This document shows positions 32,884-44,800 of a DNA stretch of 64,000 nucleotides, piece after piece. The DNA is from Hoplostethus atlanticus (lineage: Eukaryota > Chordata > Actinopteri > Trachichthyiformes > Trachichthyidae): NCBI GenBank assembly GCA_034670405.1, contig JAXDDX010000144.1, forward strand, positions 791,501 to 855,500. The letters are read 5' to 3'. The first letter of the stretch is position 1. Each line of letters starts with the position of its first letter. Both the position numbers and the translations under genes were made by a program. The notes beneath the pieces are model-generated. The model searched no databases. It was not told where the DNA came from and saw nothing but the letters and a program-made list of their open reading frames with translations.

Positions 32884-35800
32884 CTACAGAGAAAAAGACG
32901 GAAGGACACAACACATCAGCCTATTTTTCCACCACCTGGTCTGCTATAGACTGACAATGATAGACTTCCACTGGAGTGTGCCTGTGTTCTTTCAGAGGTT
33001 TCTCACAGCTGCAAGATTAGGCTGAACATTTTTTTTGTAATGCTGTGTATTGTGTAGCCACTTTAGGTTTATTGGTCAATTCACTTAAATGACAACTGTA
33101 TCGCAATGAGCCACCAATAAGAAGATGCCCAAGCCAGATTATGTTTTCCTACATATTGTGGTGCATTTCTAGTGTAGAAAGAGAGACAAATTGTTAATAT
33201 CAAGATAAAACTTTACATTTTTTTTAACATTTTCACTGAACCTTTCTGTGTCTGCTCTTCTCCTTTCCCCTTATTTTTCTTCTTCTTCTCTTTCTTTTCC
33301 TTGGTTTTGGTCAGCTGGAGGAGTTTGGTAGGGAGCTGGGACTCCTCACCTCCCTGGGGCTTGGAGGAGGAGGAGGAGGAGGAGGAGAAGGGGTTGAAGT
33401 TTTTGCCCATTCTCTTGGATCTGATGCGAAGGAAGGGCTCTTTGGTTGGGGCGGAGGACGAGAGCTCCACCTACAACACATCCAGAAAGAGAAGGGTTCT
33501 TCAAGAGATCTCTGGTTAGGACAGTGGTTACCATGGTTACCTTCAAAACAAGGGTTAGACGGGTTACACTGCAGACAGGCAGAGCAGTGAACTGGGCTTG
33601 TGATTGGGAAGTAGCCTATTTAACAGTTTCTGCGGCCTACATTGTTTTCTGAATGAAAAGCAATTGCTTGGGGTTTTGCCAGGGCAAGTCTGGTCAAGTC
33701 ACAGCTGCAAGTCGGAAGTAAGTCAAGTCTCACAGCAGAGGAGTTTGTCATATAGGATGATACAATTAGCGCCAGAAAGTGTAGCCCATCACAGGAATCA
33801 AGTATTTGAAAGCCAATTTAGTTACTTTTAAGTAGTTTTTCTATGATTTAATTTCATTCAGGTCTGCTCTCCTGACTGCTCTCCATTAATCTAATATGAA
33901 ATCTTCCTCTCATGCTGAGCTAACCGAGCTAGATTTTTAAAAATCTAGTCAAATTCGTCTACAAATTGTCCATACTGAAAGGAGTTTGGAAAGAGTTGAT
34001 AAGTGCATAAGGGCCTGGGTTTAGCTAGGTACTTAGCTAGGTACTAAGTACATTTACATTACTATATATGTAAACAGTAATTACTATGTGCATTACTGCA
34101 CGATGAACCGCCATAGAATAACATGTTACTTAGCGACAGGAGCATGACTGTGGAGCTAACATACAGCTGCAATAGCCAAATTCATTCCTTGTCTTCCTGT
34201 GGGCCTGAGCTTTGTCAAAACAAATTTATAAGATTCCTCATCACAGACTTGTACCTCATTAGGCTGGTCTGCTGCTTCTTTGGAATCAAGGTCCAGAGAC
34301 CCTGAGCTGTGGAACCTCAGAGAGTCTTCAGATGTGGTACAGGAAGTCCGCTGGTACCTCTGAAGCTGGCCCGACTACAAACAACAAATAGAGAAAAGAC
34401 AAATATGAAGACAGGGCATGACAAATACGGAGACATAAAGGACAGTGTCAACTGAGAACACCTCCCATGTTTTTAACCAGCAAACAGAAGCTTGGGGTAG
34501 CGCTAGTTGTGGCTCTGAGTATGCTCAAAACCTGGTCAAAGTGCTTTACCATTTTGCAGCTGCACTGAGCAACTTTGCAAGATGCGGACCCAAAAAGGCA
34601 GCGAGAGGTAACATTTTTTAACTTCAGTACCTACATATGTGGGTCAGTATGTGACCGTCAGTAAACTGCAAAATGGCACCGCTGTCAATTCTTAACTGTC
34701 CGATTCATATTAATTCATTCACAAACAACATTGTATGAGCTTCAATCATGGCAGAGAGGTTAAAGCGTTCAGAATCAGAATGAGTCGTATGACATAGGGG
34801 GTGTGCCGAATGCAAGCACTTGTATGCCGGTGTCATGTAAATCACCCCGCGTTGGATGATTTGTGACTTTGTTTTTGACTACTACTGACTGGAGATGCTA
34901 GCCAGTAGGGACCAGCTTGCAGCGTGGCCTTGCTATGCGGTTTTGCACATTCATGGATCTGGTCCTCCATGAGTGCAACTAACAGAGACACAACAATGAG
35001 TATTGGGTTCTACTATACTATAGCCAAAATGTCCTTGCTCTGAAGGTCTAAAACTCAAACTGGTTCTCACAAGGAGAGCAAAACAAGTACATGCACACGC
35101 ACCTCCTCTCTCCTCATGGCTTCCATTCTCTCGGTGTCCCTCCTCAGTGCCTCCTTGTCTCTCTCCAGCCTCCTCTGCGCCTCCCTCAGCCTCTCCAAGT
35201 GTCTCTGGTATTCGTCTTTCCTTCTCTGGAGCTTCTCTCGCTCGTCCTCCAGCTCCCTGCACCTCCTCCCGGCCTCCTCCTCCTCCTCCTTCACCCTCAC
35301 CTCCCTCTCGGCCAGCCCTCTCTCCCTCATCTCCCACTCTCTCTCTCGTCTCCTCTTTTCTTCTTGGTGTGCGGCCTGTTGTTTCTAGAATAGAAGAAAA
35401 ACACAGTTCAGTTCAGTCACAGTCAGCAACATGCAGGGATATACAGTATCACACACACTCATAGTTTTTCTTCATTTTTACTATTTTCCACATTTTAGAA
35501 TAATAGTAAAGTCAGCAAAACTATGAAATAACACAAAAGGAGTTATGCAGTGACCAAAAAAATTAAAACTAAATCAAAACTATCTTATATTTTAGATTCT
35601 TTAAAGTAGCCACCTTCTGGCATTAGGCATTAACGAGTAAAGAAATTCCACATAATTAACTTTTAAAGGCAACAATCACTATGTGTGCTTTTAAAATGAT
35701 GATTTAATCATTGTAGTTCAACATTCTCCACCTCCAAATTTCAAATTTATTTCAAGTTCTAAATGATAACTTTTTGTTGGGGGTGCATTTCAAATTTTTT

Positions 35801-38800
35801 TAATTAAAATTTTTGTTTTGAAAAGAAATTCATACATAGGCATCAACTTCACCATTTATATTTGTCTAAGAAACTAATTCCAAGTATTTGAGCATAAGCA
35901 TTTAGATCAAAATGTCTTTAAGATCATGAGAAACAGTCAGGTGTGTCCAAACTTTTGACTGGTACTGTACATGAGAATACGCATTGCAAAAAAATCATAG
36001 AAAATGTGAGATATCATTGCTTTAAAATAATTTTACAGTCTAGTACATTTATAAGTTGCATATTAGCAGAAACCAACTAACTTAATTAACCAGCCCTGTG
36101 ATCTGATAGCATAATTATTGGATTTAAAGACAGTAGAGATGTGAGGTACAATGAGTGAGGCTTTCACTGTATGAGTATACTGTACACCCATGGTTTAAGT
36201 CTTGAAAACAAGCCAGACCGAAGATGAGACGTGACGAAATGGAGCCAAACCTGCAGGCTGGCGGCCTCCTGTCGCTGTCTCTCCAGACTCCTCTGCTTCT
36301 CTTGCTCAATGAGGGAAGAGGGACGGGGGAGGGAGGAGAGGGAGGAAGAGGAGGAGTTCCTGGAGGAGGAGTTGGCGGTGGATTGGTCGCTTGGGGCCTG
36401 GCGCTGGTCCTCGATGAAAGAGTCTTGCTGGACCACCACAGCCTGGATTGAGGGAGGCAGGAAAAGATTTGCCGGCCTCAAAATTATAATTATTGTGAAG
36501 TCTAAACATTGTTTTTAAGCTAGTTTTGTGGCTGAAATAGTTATTTTAATTACACATTTTCTACATGAAGAGATGGCTGTTCAGTCGAACAGACAGACAT
36601 TTTCTACTGTTATTGCTGGATCTAGAGGAGACACTGGTTTGTTTCTGGTACCTGCAGTGATGTAAGCAGGTCATGGAGATGGGTTACACTGTGCTGGAAC
36701 TGCTAGAGAAACACAGCATTACATTACAATACAGTTTCAAACGAACCCAACAAACCCAAATGAATAAAAAACTTTTCACAATATGATTTTAGGGCATGGT
36801 TTTGAACTGCTATCAGAAAGCTATTTAGATCCCAGTTTTCCCACAGGATGCAGGTATCAGCGATGGACGACCGCGGACAATTTTCAAGGTTGGTGCAGGT
36901 CATCGTATCAACATCTATTTCAAGATTCAAGATTCAAGAAGTTTAATTGTCACATACACACACGAGGTGTGTAGTGAAATGCAAAGTGGCAATGCTTAGC
37001 AGAAATGTGCAAAATAACAGGTTCACACTATTTACAATAACCAACATAATATTTACAATGTCACAGTTTTTTAAGAGCTCTATATAAAAAACAACACAAT
37101 ATTTACAATAAGAGCACTTTATAAAAAAATATAGTAAAAAAAGGGGAAAATTGTATGTATAATATAATATAAATTATGTGTAGTCTTTACCTAAGTGTGT
37201 GTGTGTGTGTGTGTGCATAAGAGGGGCAGTGTGTGTGTCTTGGTGGGGGCCCTGGTGAGGTCAGAGTTCACAGTCCTGATGGCCTGAGGAAAGAAACTCC
37301 GTCTCAGTCTCTCTGTTTTGGCAGCGTGACTACGGAGGCGCTTGCCTGACCGCAGCAGCTGAAACAGTCCGTTGTTGGGGTGGTGAGGATCCTTCATGAT
37401 CCTGCAGGCTCTGGTTCTGCACCTCCTGGTGTATAAGTCCTGCAGGGTGGGGAGTGTAGTTCCAATAGTGCGTTCAGCCGAACGCACTACTCTCTGCAGA
37501 GCCTTCCTGTCCTGAGCGGAGCTGCTGCCAAACCAGGCAGTGATGCTTCCTGTCAGGATGCTCTCCACAGCACCAGAGTAGAAGGACTGAAGGATCCTCC
37601 GGGAGACTTTAAATTTCCTCAGTTGCCTGAGGTGGTAAAGGCGCTGCCTCGCCTTTCTCACCAGAGTGTCTGTGTGTGTGGACCATGTGAGATCTTCGGT
37701 GATGTGGACTCCCAGGTATTTATACCTGCTCACCCTCTCCACAGTATTCCCATTAATCCCCAGTGGTGAGTACGTCCTCTGTTGTTGTGTCCTCCTAAAG
37801 TCCACAATCAGCTCCTTAGTTTTGGTGACATTCAGGAGGAGGCTGTTGTCCTGGCACCAGAGTGACAGATCAGCAACTTCCTCCAGGTAGGCCTTCTCGT
37901 CGTTGTTGGAGATCAGGCCCACCACCACTGTGTCATCCGCAAACTTAATGATGGTGTTGGAGCTGAACCTGGCCACACAGTCATGTGTGTACAGGGAGTA
38001 CAGTAGGGGGCTGAGGACGCAACCCTGGGGGGATCCTGTGTTCAGGGTGAGGGGGTTGGAGGTGTGTCTACCCACCCTGACCACCTGGGGCCTGGCGGTC
38101 AGGAAGTCCAGGATCCAGGCACACAGGGGGGTGTTCAGTCCCAGCTCAATCAACTTGCCAGCCAGTCTGGTGGGGACTATGGTATTGAAAGCTGAACTAT
38201 AGTCAATGAACAGCAGTCTCACATAGCCCCCCTTCCGGCTGTCCAGATGAGAGAGTGTGGTGTGCAGTACCTGGGAGACAGCATCATCCGTGGATCTGTT
38301 GGGACGATAAGCGAACTGCAGCGGGTCCATGGAGCAAGGGAGGAAGGCGCAGATGTAGTCCTTTATCAGCCTCTCGAAGCATTTCATGACCACCGAGGTG
38401 AGGGCCACCGGTCGGTAGTCATTCAAGCATGCTGGAGAAGCATTCTTGGGCACAGGGACAATAGTGGATCTCTTGAAGCAGGCGGGGACCACAGACTCAG
38501 CCAGGGAGATGTTGAATATAGTGGTGAACACTGGAGCTAGCTGATTAGCACAGGTCTTCAGTACTCGCCCAGATATGCCATCTGGACCAGCAGCTTTCCT
38601 GGTGTTCACCCTCATCAGAGCCCTCCTCACACTGTGCTCGGTCACAGAGAGTGTGTGTTCATCCCCAGCGGTAGAACTCACTCCGGTTGCGCTAACGGTG
38701 ATGTTGTTAGCCGGCGAGCTAGCGCTGTTGTTGCTAGCCTCAAACCGTGCATAGAATGAGTTCAGGTCCTCCGCTAGGGATGCGTCAGCACTCACAATTG

Positions 38801-41800
38801 CGGGGGTCTGCCCTGGTAGTCCGTTATAGTCCGTAGCCCCTGCCATAGGCGTCTGGTGTCGCGCTGCTCCATCTGCGACTCCACTCTGTCCCTATACCTC
38901 CTCTTGGCCTCCTTCACCGCCCTTCTCAGTCCATAGGACGCTGCCTTGTGCTCGTCCATGTTGCCGGATACAAGACCGGAGTTATAGGCAGCAGTGCGGG
39001 CGTTCAAAGCGTCGCGGATGGATTTATCAACCCACGGTTTTTGGTTAGGAAAGGACCTAACTTTCACCGTTGGGACGATGGTATCCACTAGCATTGCTAT
39101 GAAGCTCGTTACTACTTCCGTAAACTCACTGACGTCCCTGGAACTGGATTGGAACATGTCCCAGTCGACGTCACACAGAGCGTCCTGTAGCTCAGCCTCT
39201 GATTGGTCAGACCACCGCTTTACGTCCCTCGTCACTACCGCTTCCCGTGCTATCCTTTGTTTATACTCCGGTAGCAGGAAAATGGCGGCATGGTCTGATT
39301 TGCCGAACGGAGGGAGAGAGACAGCCTTGTAGCCTCTCTTGAACGGCGTATAGCAGTGGTCCAACGTTCTTTCCCCTCTGGTAGCACACGTAATGTGCTG
39401 ATGAAAGTTCGGCATGACTTTTTTTAGGTTCGCCCTATTAAAGTCCCCAGCCACCACCATAGCCGCGTCGGGATGCTTGTTCTGATGCCGACATAACACA
39501 TCATGTAGGTCCGATAGTGCTACGTCGGTGTCCGCTTGTGGTGGTATGTAGACGGCTGTGGTGATGACCGAGCTGAACTCCCGGGGAAGGTAGAATGGAC
39601 GGCATGAGATAGTCAGATGTTCCAGGTTCGACGAGCAGGAACGAGAAAGAGTCTTAATGTCCTTGGGGTTGCACCACTTGTTGTTGGTCATGAAGCAAAC
39701 CCCTCCACCCTTAGATTTGCCAGACTCTTCCGTTCTATCCGCACGGAAAACAGAGAAGGACTCGGTTGGGCATATGACTCGATCCGGCACCAGCGGGGTC
39801 AGCCATGTTTCCGTCAGACAAAAGATGTTACAATCCCTCATGTCCCGTTGGAATCTAATCCTCGCCCTAACATCATCCAACTTATTATCCAGAGACTGGA
39901 CGTTAGCAAGAAGGATGCTGGGCAGAGGTGGACGGTGGGCTTGAACTCTCAGTCTGTTCCGAATTCCGCTCCGTTTTCCCCGATGTTTCCTCCTTCGTCT
40001 CCCCGTAGGTGAGTCTCCACTGTTGTTGTTGTGGCTCGCTCGTACTATCTCTGCCGGCCACGCTGGGTCGATGGGAAAAGTGGACAAAAACCTTTGTTTT
40101 GCGCAAAAGTTTATGTCCAAAAGTGTGCTGCGTTCGTAGGATGTTAGTGCCGATGTGTTTGAGCAAAAAAAGATATTAAAAACAAACACAAAAACTAAAA
40201 AAACGCACAATCTCCGCGGAGCTACCACGACGGCGTCTAGACACGGCCGCGCCATCATGTGGCGCGGCCGTGTCTAGACGCCGTGTCTATTTAATATTAA
40301 ATATTAATATTAAAATGTTTGCGGGGTAATTTATCTCACCACAAAACAGCTATGACTCAATTGGGAAAAAACACTAATCCTACCTCATTGTTTCTCTTGA
40401 GCAACATCTGTAGGCTGGTGGTGGTTCCCTGAGGTAGAGACACACACTTCACATTAGAGTTTACAGCACATATAACATATTAGCACATATTACAGCCATT
40501 CTGTTATATCACGTAGGTAGAGAGTAAATATAGAGTATGATCATTGTAGTCTTTTGTATCAGGGATATATTAGGAAGGCACAGGAGAAAAGGGTCAGTTT
40601 CTGGGCATGGCATACATTATCACAAAAAAGTCATAAATAATGGGCATAAATTATTTTTTTATTTTTTTTTATTTCTTCATGTATTTTACAGTACTGTGCA
40701 AAAGTCAGAGACCACCCTTTCGTTCATTTAATTTCCAATCAAATGGCCATTTAGTACAGATTGTGGGACTCCACTCTTGCTTCAGATCAGAAAAAATCCA
40801 CAGGTGTTTCTGTCGATCCTTGCACTGTGAGAACAACTCAACAATTGAGACAACTCAATCCTATGGGTCTTAAAGGATGTGTAGCTGTCAAAAAGCCACT
40901 ACTGAGAAAAGGAAATAGAATGTATGAATGTATGTGACACTGGCACTTGGCACTGTGCCAAGCTGTGTTGTATTCATGTGTCTAGTATGCTACTCATTGT
41001 CATGAAGGTTTCTAGAGCTTTTATAACTGCCGCTGGTAGAAAAGCCTTTTTGTGTATGACAACATATTATGATAGACTTATAGATAACATACGTCCTAAA
41101 TAAAGACTATGCACTCAATGTATGCAATTGGTAGCAATTGGTTAAGCTCCAGGCCCACTACGTACAGTGGTCTAGTATTTTCAGTGAGTTTCAGTCAACC
41201 AAACATTTCACGGCTCTGAACTGCAACAATTCCCAAGGGGTTTGGATTATTTTTTCATTTATCGTTTATTTAATTGTAGTCTCAGTGAGAGTGAGATTTT
41301 TTTTCCCCAAAAGATGAGAAGAAAGAAGCATTCATGAATAATGTATTGCACTAGTATGAACATAAACACAACATCCACACCAACACACACCTTCTTCAAC
41401 ACGCTGTCTGACTCAGTCCTGCGAAGGTCCAGTGATTCATCCCCATCTTCTTTCTCTCCGTCTGGGGGAAGAGAAGGAAAAAGGAACAGGATTAAAAAGA
41501 AAAGGATAGAGGGAGTCGGGGTCATTCATTATCACAGCAGACCATCATGGACACGTGGGACAAACCTGCAACAAACTAGCAAGTAGGGTTAGACTGACAC
41601 ATACAACCTTACCATACTTGTATAACTGGTATGGTAAGGTTGCTATCATACTTTGGTGGTATTGAAGTATCATGCAATGCCACCTATTGATTCCCTGAAT
41701 CAACACCTTCATTAGGTTTAATTCAGATTACCAGTGGTGTATGCATTCCTTTGTTCAGAATTCCCTGGGATATTTATTGTGGACTTTCTGTTGTTACAAG

Positions 41801-44800
41801 GCCAAGCCTTAATATTGCACAATCTTTTTTAACATGTGTTTGATATTTAGTAGGTCTTTATAATTTACGCATTACATTCTTAATTCTTAATATTTAATAA
41901 TTCATATTTTTCGGTCTTCTTGTTGCATGTGCCTGTTTGTGTTTGTATTTGTATGTGTGTGTTTGAATGTGCCTCTGCATGCACACAGGTACATGTAGTG
42001 TGTGCTGGTACATGTATTTGCGTTACTATGACCCCTTTTCAGTTGACCATTAACATGCGTCATGGGTGATCGGACCAAATCCAGGTGTAAATGCATCCAA
42101 GATGCAAACTGTAAATGCAATGTGTCTCCAAGCCACACAGTGGCTAAAACTAAATTTTTCTAGTAAAGAGAAATACGATTTTAATGTGTATACCAGAGAT
42201 GTAAAGCAAATATAATCCAGCTAAATCAGACTAGGCATTTACATAAAAAACAATAACAGGCATGTGTTGGTTTGTAGCCTGAAGTTTCCGCCTTCTGTTT
42301 CTATAGCGACGACTGACACACACATACTACTAGCGAGATGATAAGTGTGTCATCAAACTGATGACTGATTTAGTGTGTTTAGGGGTGTACTACTCATCTT
42401 TAACTCTGTGTCATGGGACATTTGCTGGTTCCTGTGCCTTTAACTTAACAATGTAGTGTGTTGATAGCCTATAGTAAGCCAAAGGTTTTAGATGTGATCC
42501 CAATAAAAAAAGGCCCACTTTTGAGGGAAAAAAGACACAGACCTGGATGTAGATGTGTATAGATGCACCGTGTGTGCACCAAACTACATGCAAGTATATG
42601 TGTATGAATCTGTATGCGTGAATGCATGTGTCTTACTCTTGCTGCTGTTCATCTGATGACTGTCAAAGCCCCCGAAGGTCTCTGCTCTCCTGGGCAGACA
42701 CACCGGCCCTACGCCGACCCCAGCCAGGCTGACTGGAACACTGCAGCCAGCTCTGCCTAGACCGCTGTTTACTAAGGCATGCAGCGTCTCAACTAAAGAG
42801 GCAGCGAGAGAAGAAAATACAGTATATATACATTAGCATACACACATACAAAGAAGATTAGACCCCTGTTTGTGTCCACTAGCCTTCAGGGCCCTGGGAG
42901 GAGCTATGATCAGGGGGCATCAATTCACTAAACCCACTAAGCCTGTAGTTAAGTCCCTGCATTTAATATCATTTACCACCTTAACATCAATATACCCACT
43001 AAATTTCTGGGGACAAAGTGGAGCCGTGACTGAGGATTTGACAAAATCTTATTTGGTCAATATGAAAAATGAATAGACATAGGTCACCAAGCTTAGAGGG
43101 AACATTGGTCCTAAATGCTCCCCTAATATGACTTTATTTTAGACATGGCTTCCGAAATAATAATAATTATTATTATTTTTGCTTGATCTTTGCTCTCCAT
43201 TATAATCAACAAACTACAACATCAAATCTGGACTCACTCAAGCCCTCTCCAGATGGCATCAGTATTACCAGGGGAGGTCAATCACATCAGGTCAATCAAT
43301 CAGATTTATCAGTAATGAAGACAAAACAGCACAGTAATTAACCATGTCAGCCAAGTTGTAGCCTATATTTAAAAAAGAAAACAACTGTGCACAGCTACTG
43401 TTGCCCAAGAGTTGAGGACCTCCAATATGGCTGCCAGAGGGTGCGTTACGTCACCTAACAGTCCTCTATTATAGTGAGCATAGACTCTGGAACCTGGAAA
43501 TAGAGGCACCGTGGAAACCATCTCCAGTCACCTTCTCTCAGGGCATCCTTCATGATTGGCTCCCCCTTTGTGACATCATCAGGTGTGGCCCTGAATAACA
43601 TGCGCTCTCTGATTGGTGGGTTGGTATCGTCGAGGGCGGGATTACAGTCGCAGAGGTCCCTGAAGATGTTGACCTTCTCCTCCAATAAGGAGATAATCTG
43701 CTCATCTTTCCTTCGCAGCAGCTCTGGGACACAAACACACACAAATAAATTCATAAAGTCAAGTTTTGAGCAGAATTGAATAGAACACAAATGAACAATA
43801 TACAATGGAGCACAATACAGTAATAAAGAACAGGATAGAATATAATTTAATATAGTGGAATAAAATAGAATAGAATAAAGTAGAATAGAACAGAACAGAA
43901 AATAATTGAACATAATAAAACAGAACAGAATCGAATAGAACAGAAGTGTGCAGTCACCTCTGATCACCTTGGCTCTGTTCTCCTGTTGCCTCCTGTCCTC
44001 TTCTGTCTCACTGGGAACTCCCTCATCCTCATCTTTCTCCCTGTCAAATACACAGCACACACACAAATACACTCCTAGTTTGATGTTCACTTATCTATGA
44101 AGAATTAAGAATGTTCCGATAAACCTTACAGTCATCAGTCAAAGTATGTGAAAATAGGGGAATTAGTACAGGTGCAAAGTTGCGAGAAAACGTTTGTGAA
44201 CCCTTTTGTATTACCCTTTTGAATTAACTGCATTTCTGCATAAATTACTCCTAAAATATGGTCTGAGTCATAACAGTAGATAAATTCAGGATGTCAGATC
44301 AGGATTTACAAGCTGAAAACTGAGGTGAATGAAATTTTCTACTGGTATTTACCAACTAAAACCTGTGGTTAACGGTATTTTCAAGTCTTTCCCATCTGAC
44401 GTGAGTGCAGCATAAGAGTATGCAAGGGGAAAACACTGGATTACTTCTACTCTGCCATCACACTGCCCAATCCCCCCCCCCCCCTGTTTATTTGAGTGCA
44501 TGTGTGTGTGTCTTTACATGCAGTGCATGGCGTCCTGTATGATGGCCATCCATATGTTGCGTTCATCCTTGCTACTTGCCAACACCTCCACCATCTCAGG
44601 TCTCTCTATTCCGGCCGTGATCAGAAACAGACCTGGAAGAGAGACATCAGATGATCCTTCTATAAGAACATGAATCAGAACTCACAATTCACTTTAAATC
44701 AATACAATCAAAGATCAGTTTATTTGTCCAACGTAACGCATAGCGCTGTCTAAGCAAGGGTGTAAAGTACTTGAGTAATTCTATTTTGTTACAATACTTA

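Larger units (their letters stand above)
36921..40285 (-). mobile_element. L2-like LINE, near full length, 7-bp target duplication, in an AKAP13 intron
   Basis: A 3,365-bp element flanked by TCTATTT (36914-36920 and 40286-40292). On the minus strand: a 5' tip with a perfect 25-bp foldback, an endonuclease frame, a reverse-transcriptase frame, a GT-rich stretch and a 3' tail with repeated TTGAATC units. It lies between exons 40384-40428 and 36652-36702 of AKAP13, in the same orientation as the gene. The clean target duplication and long open frames indicate a young insertion. Clade assigned from RT motif style ([33 protein letters not shown]); CR1/L2 group, exact family unknown. Confidence 0.88.

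Noticed and set aside
33213-33241. Ending AKAP13 at the TAA at 33213
   Set aside because: Splicing to 32883 keeps the phase and gives the conserved terminal FC; read-through gives unrelated residues.
35091-35464. Plus-strand Leu/Ser-rich frames
   Set aside because: Antisense of the AKAP13 coiled-coil exon, which has matching splice sites and family similarity on the other strand.
36851-36920. Extra AKAP13 exon or tRNA near the LINE 3' border
   Set aside because: Neither splice sites nor family similarity; the preceding exon pair is already joined in phase.
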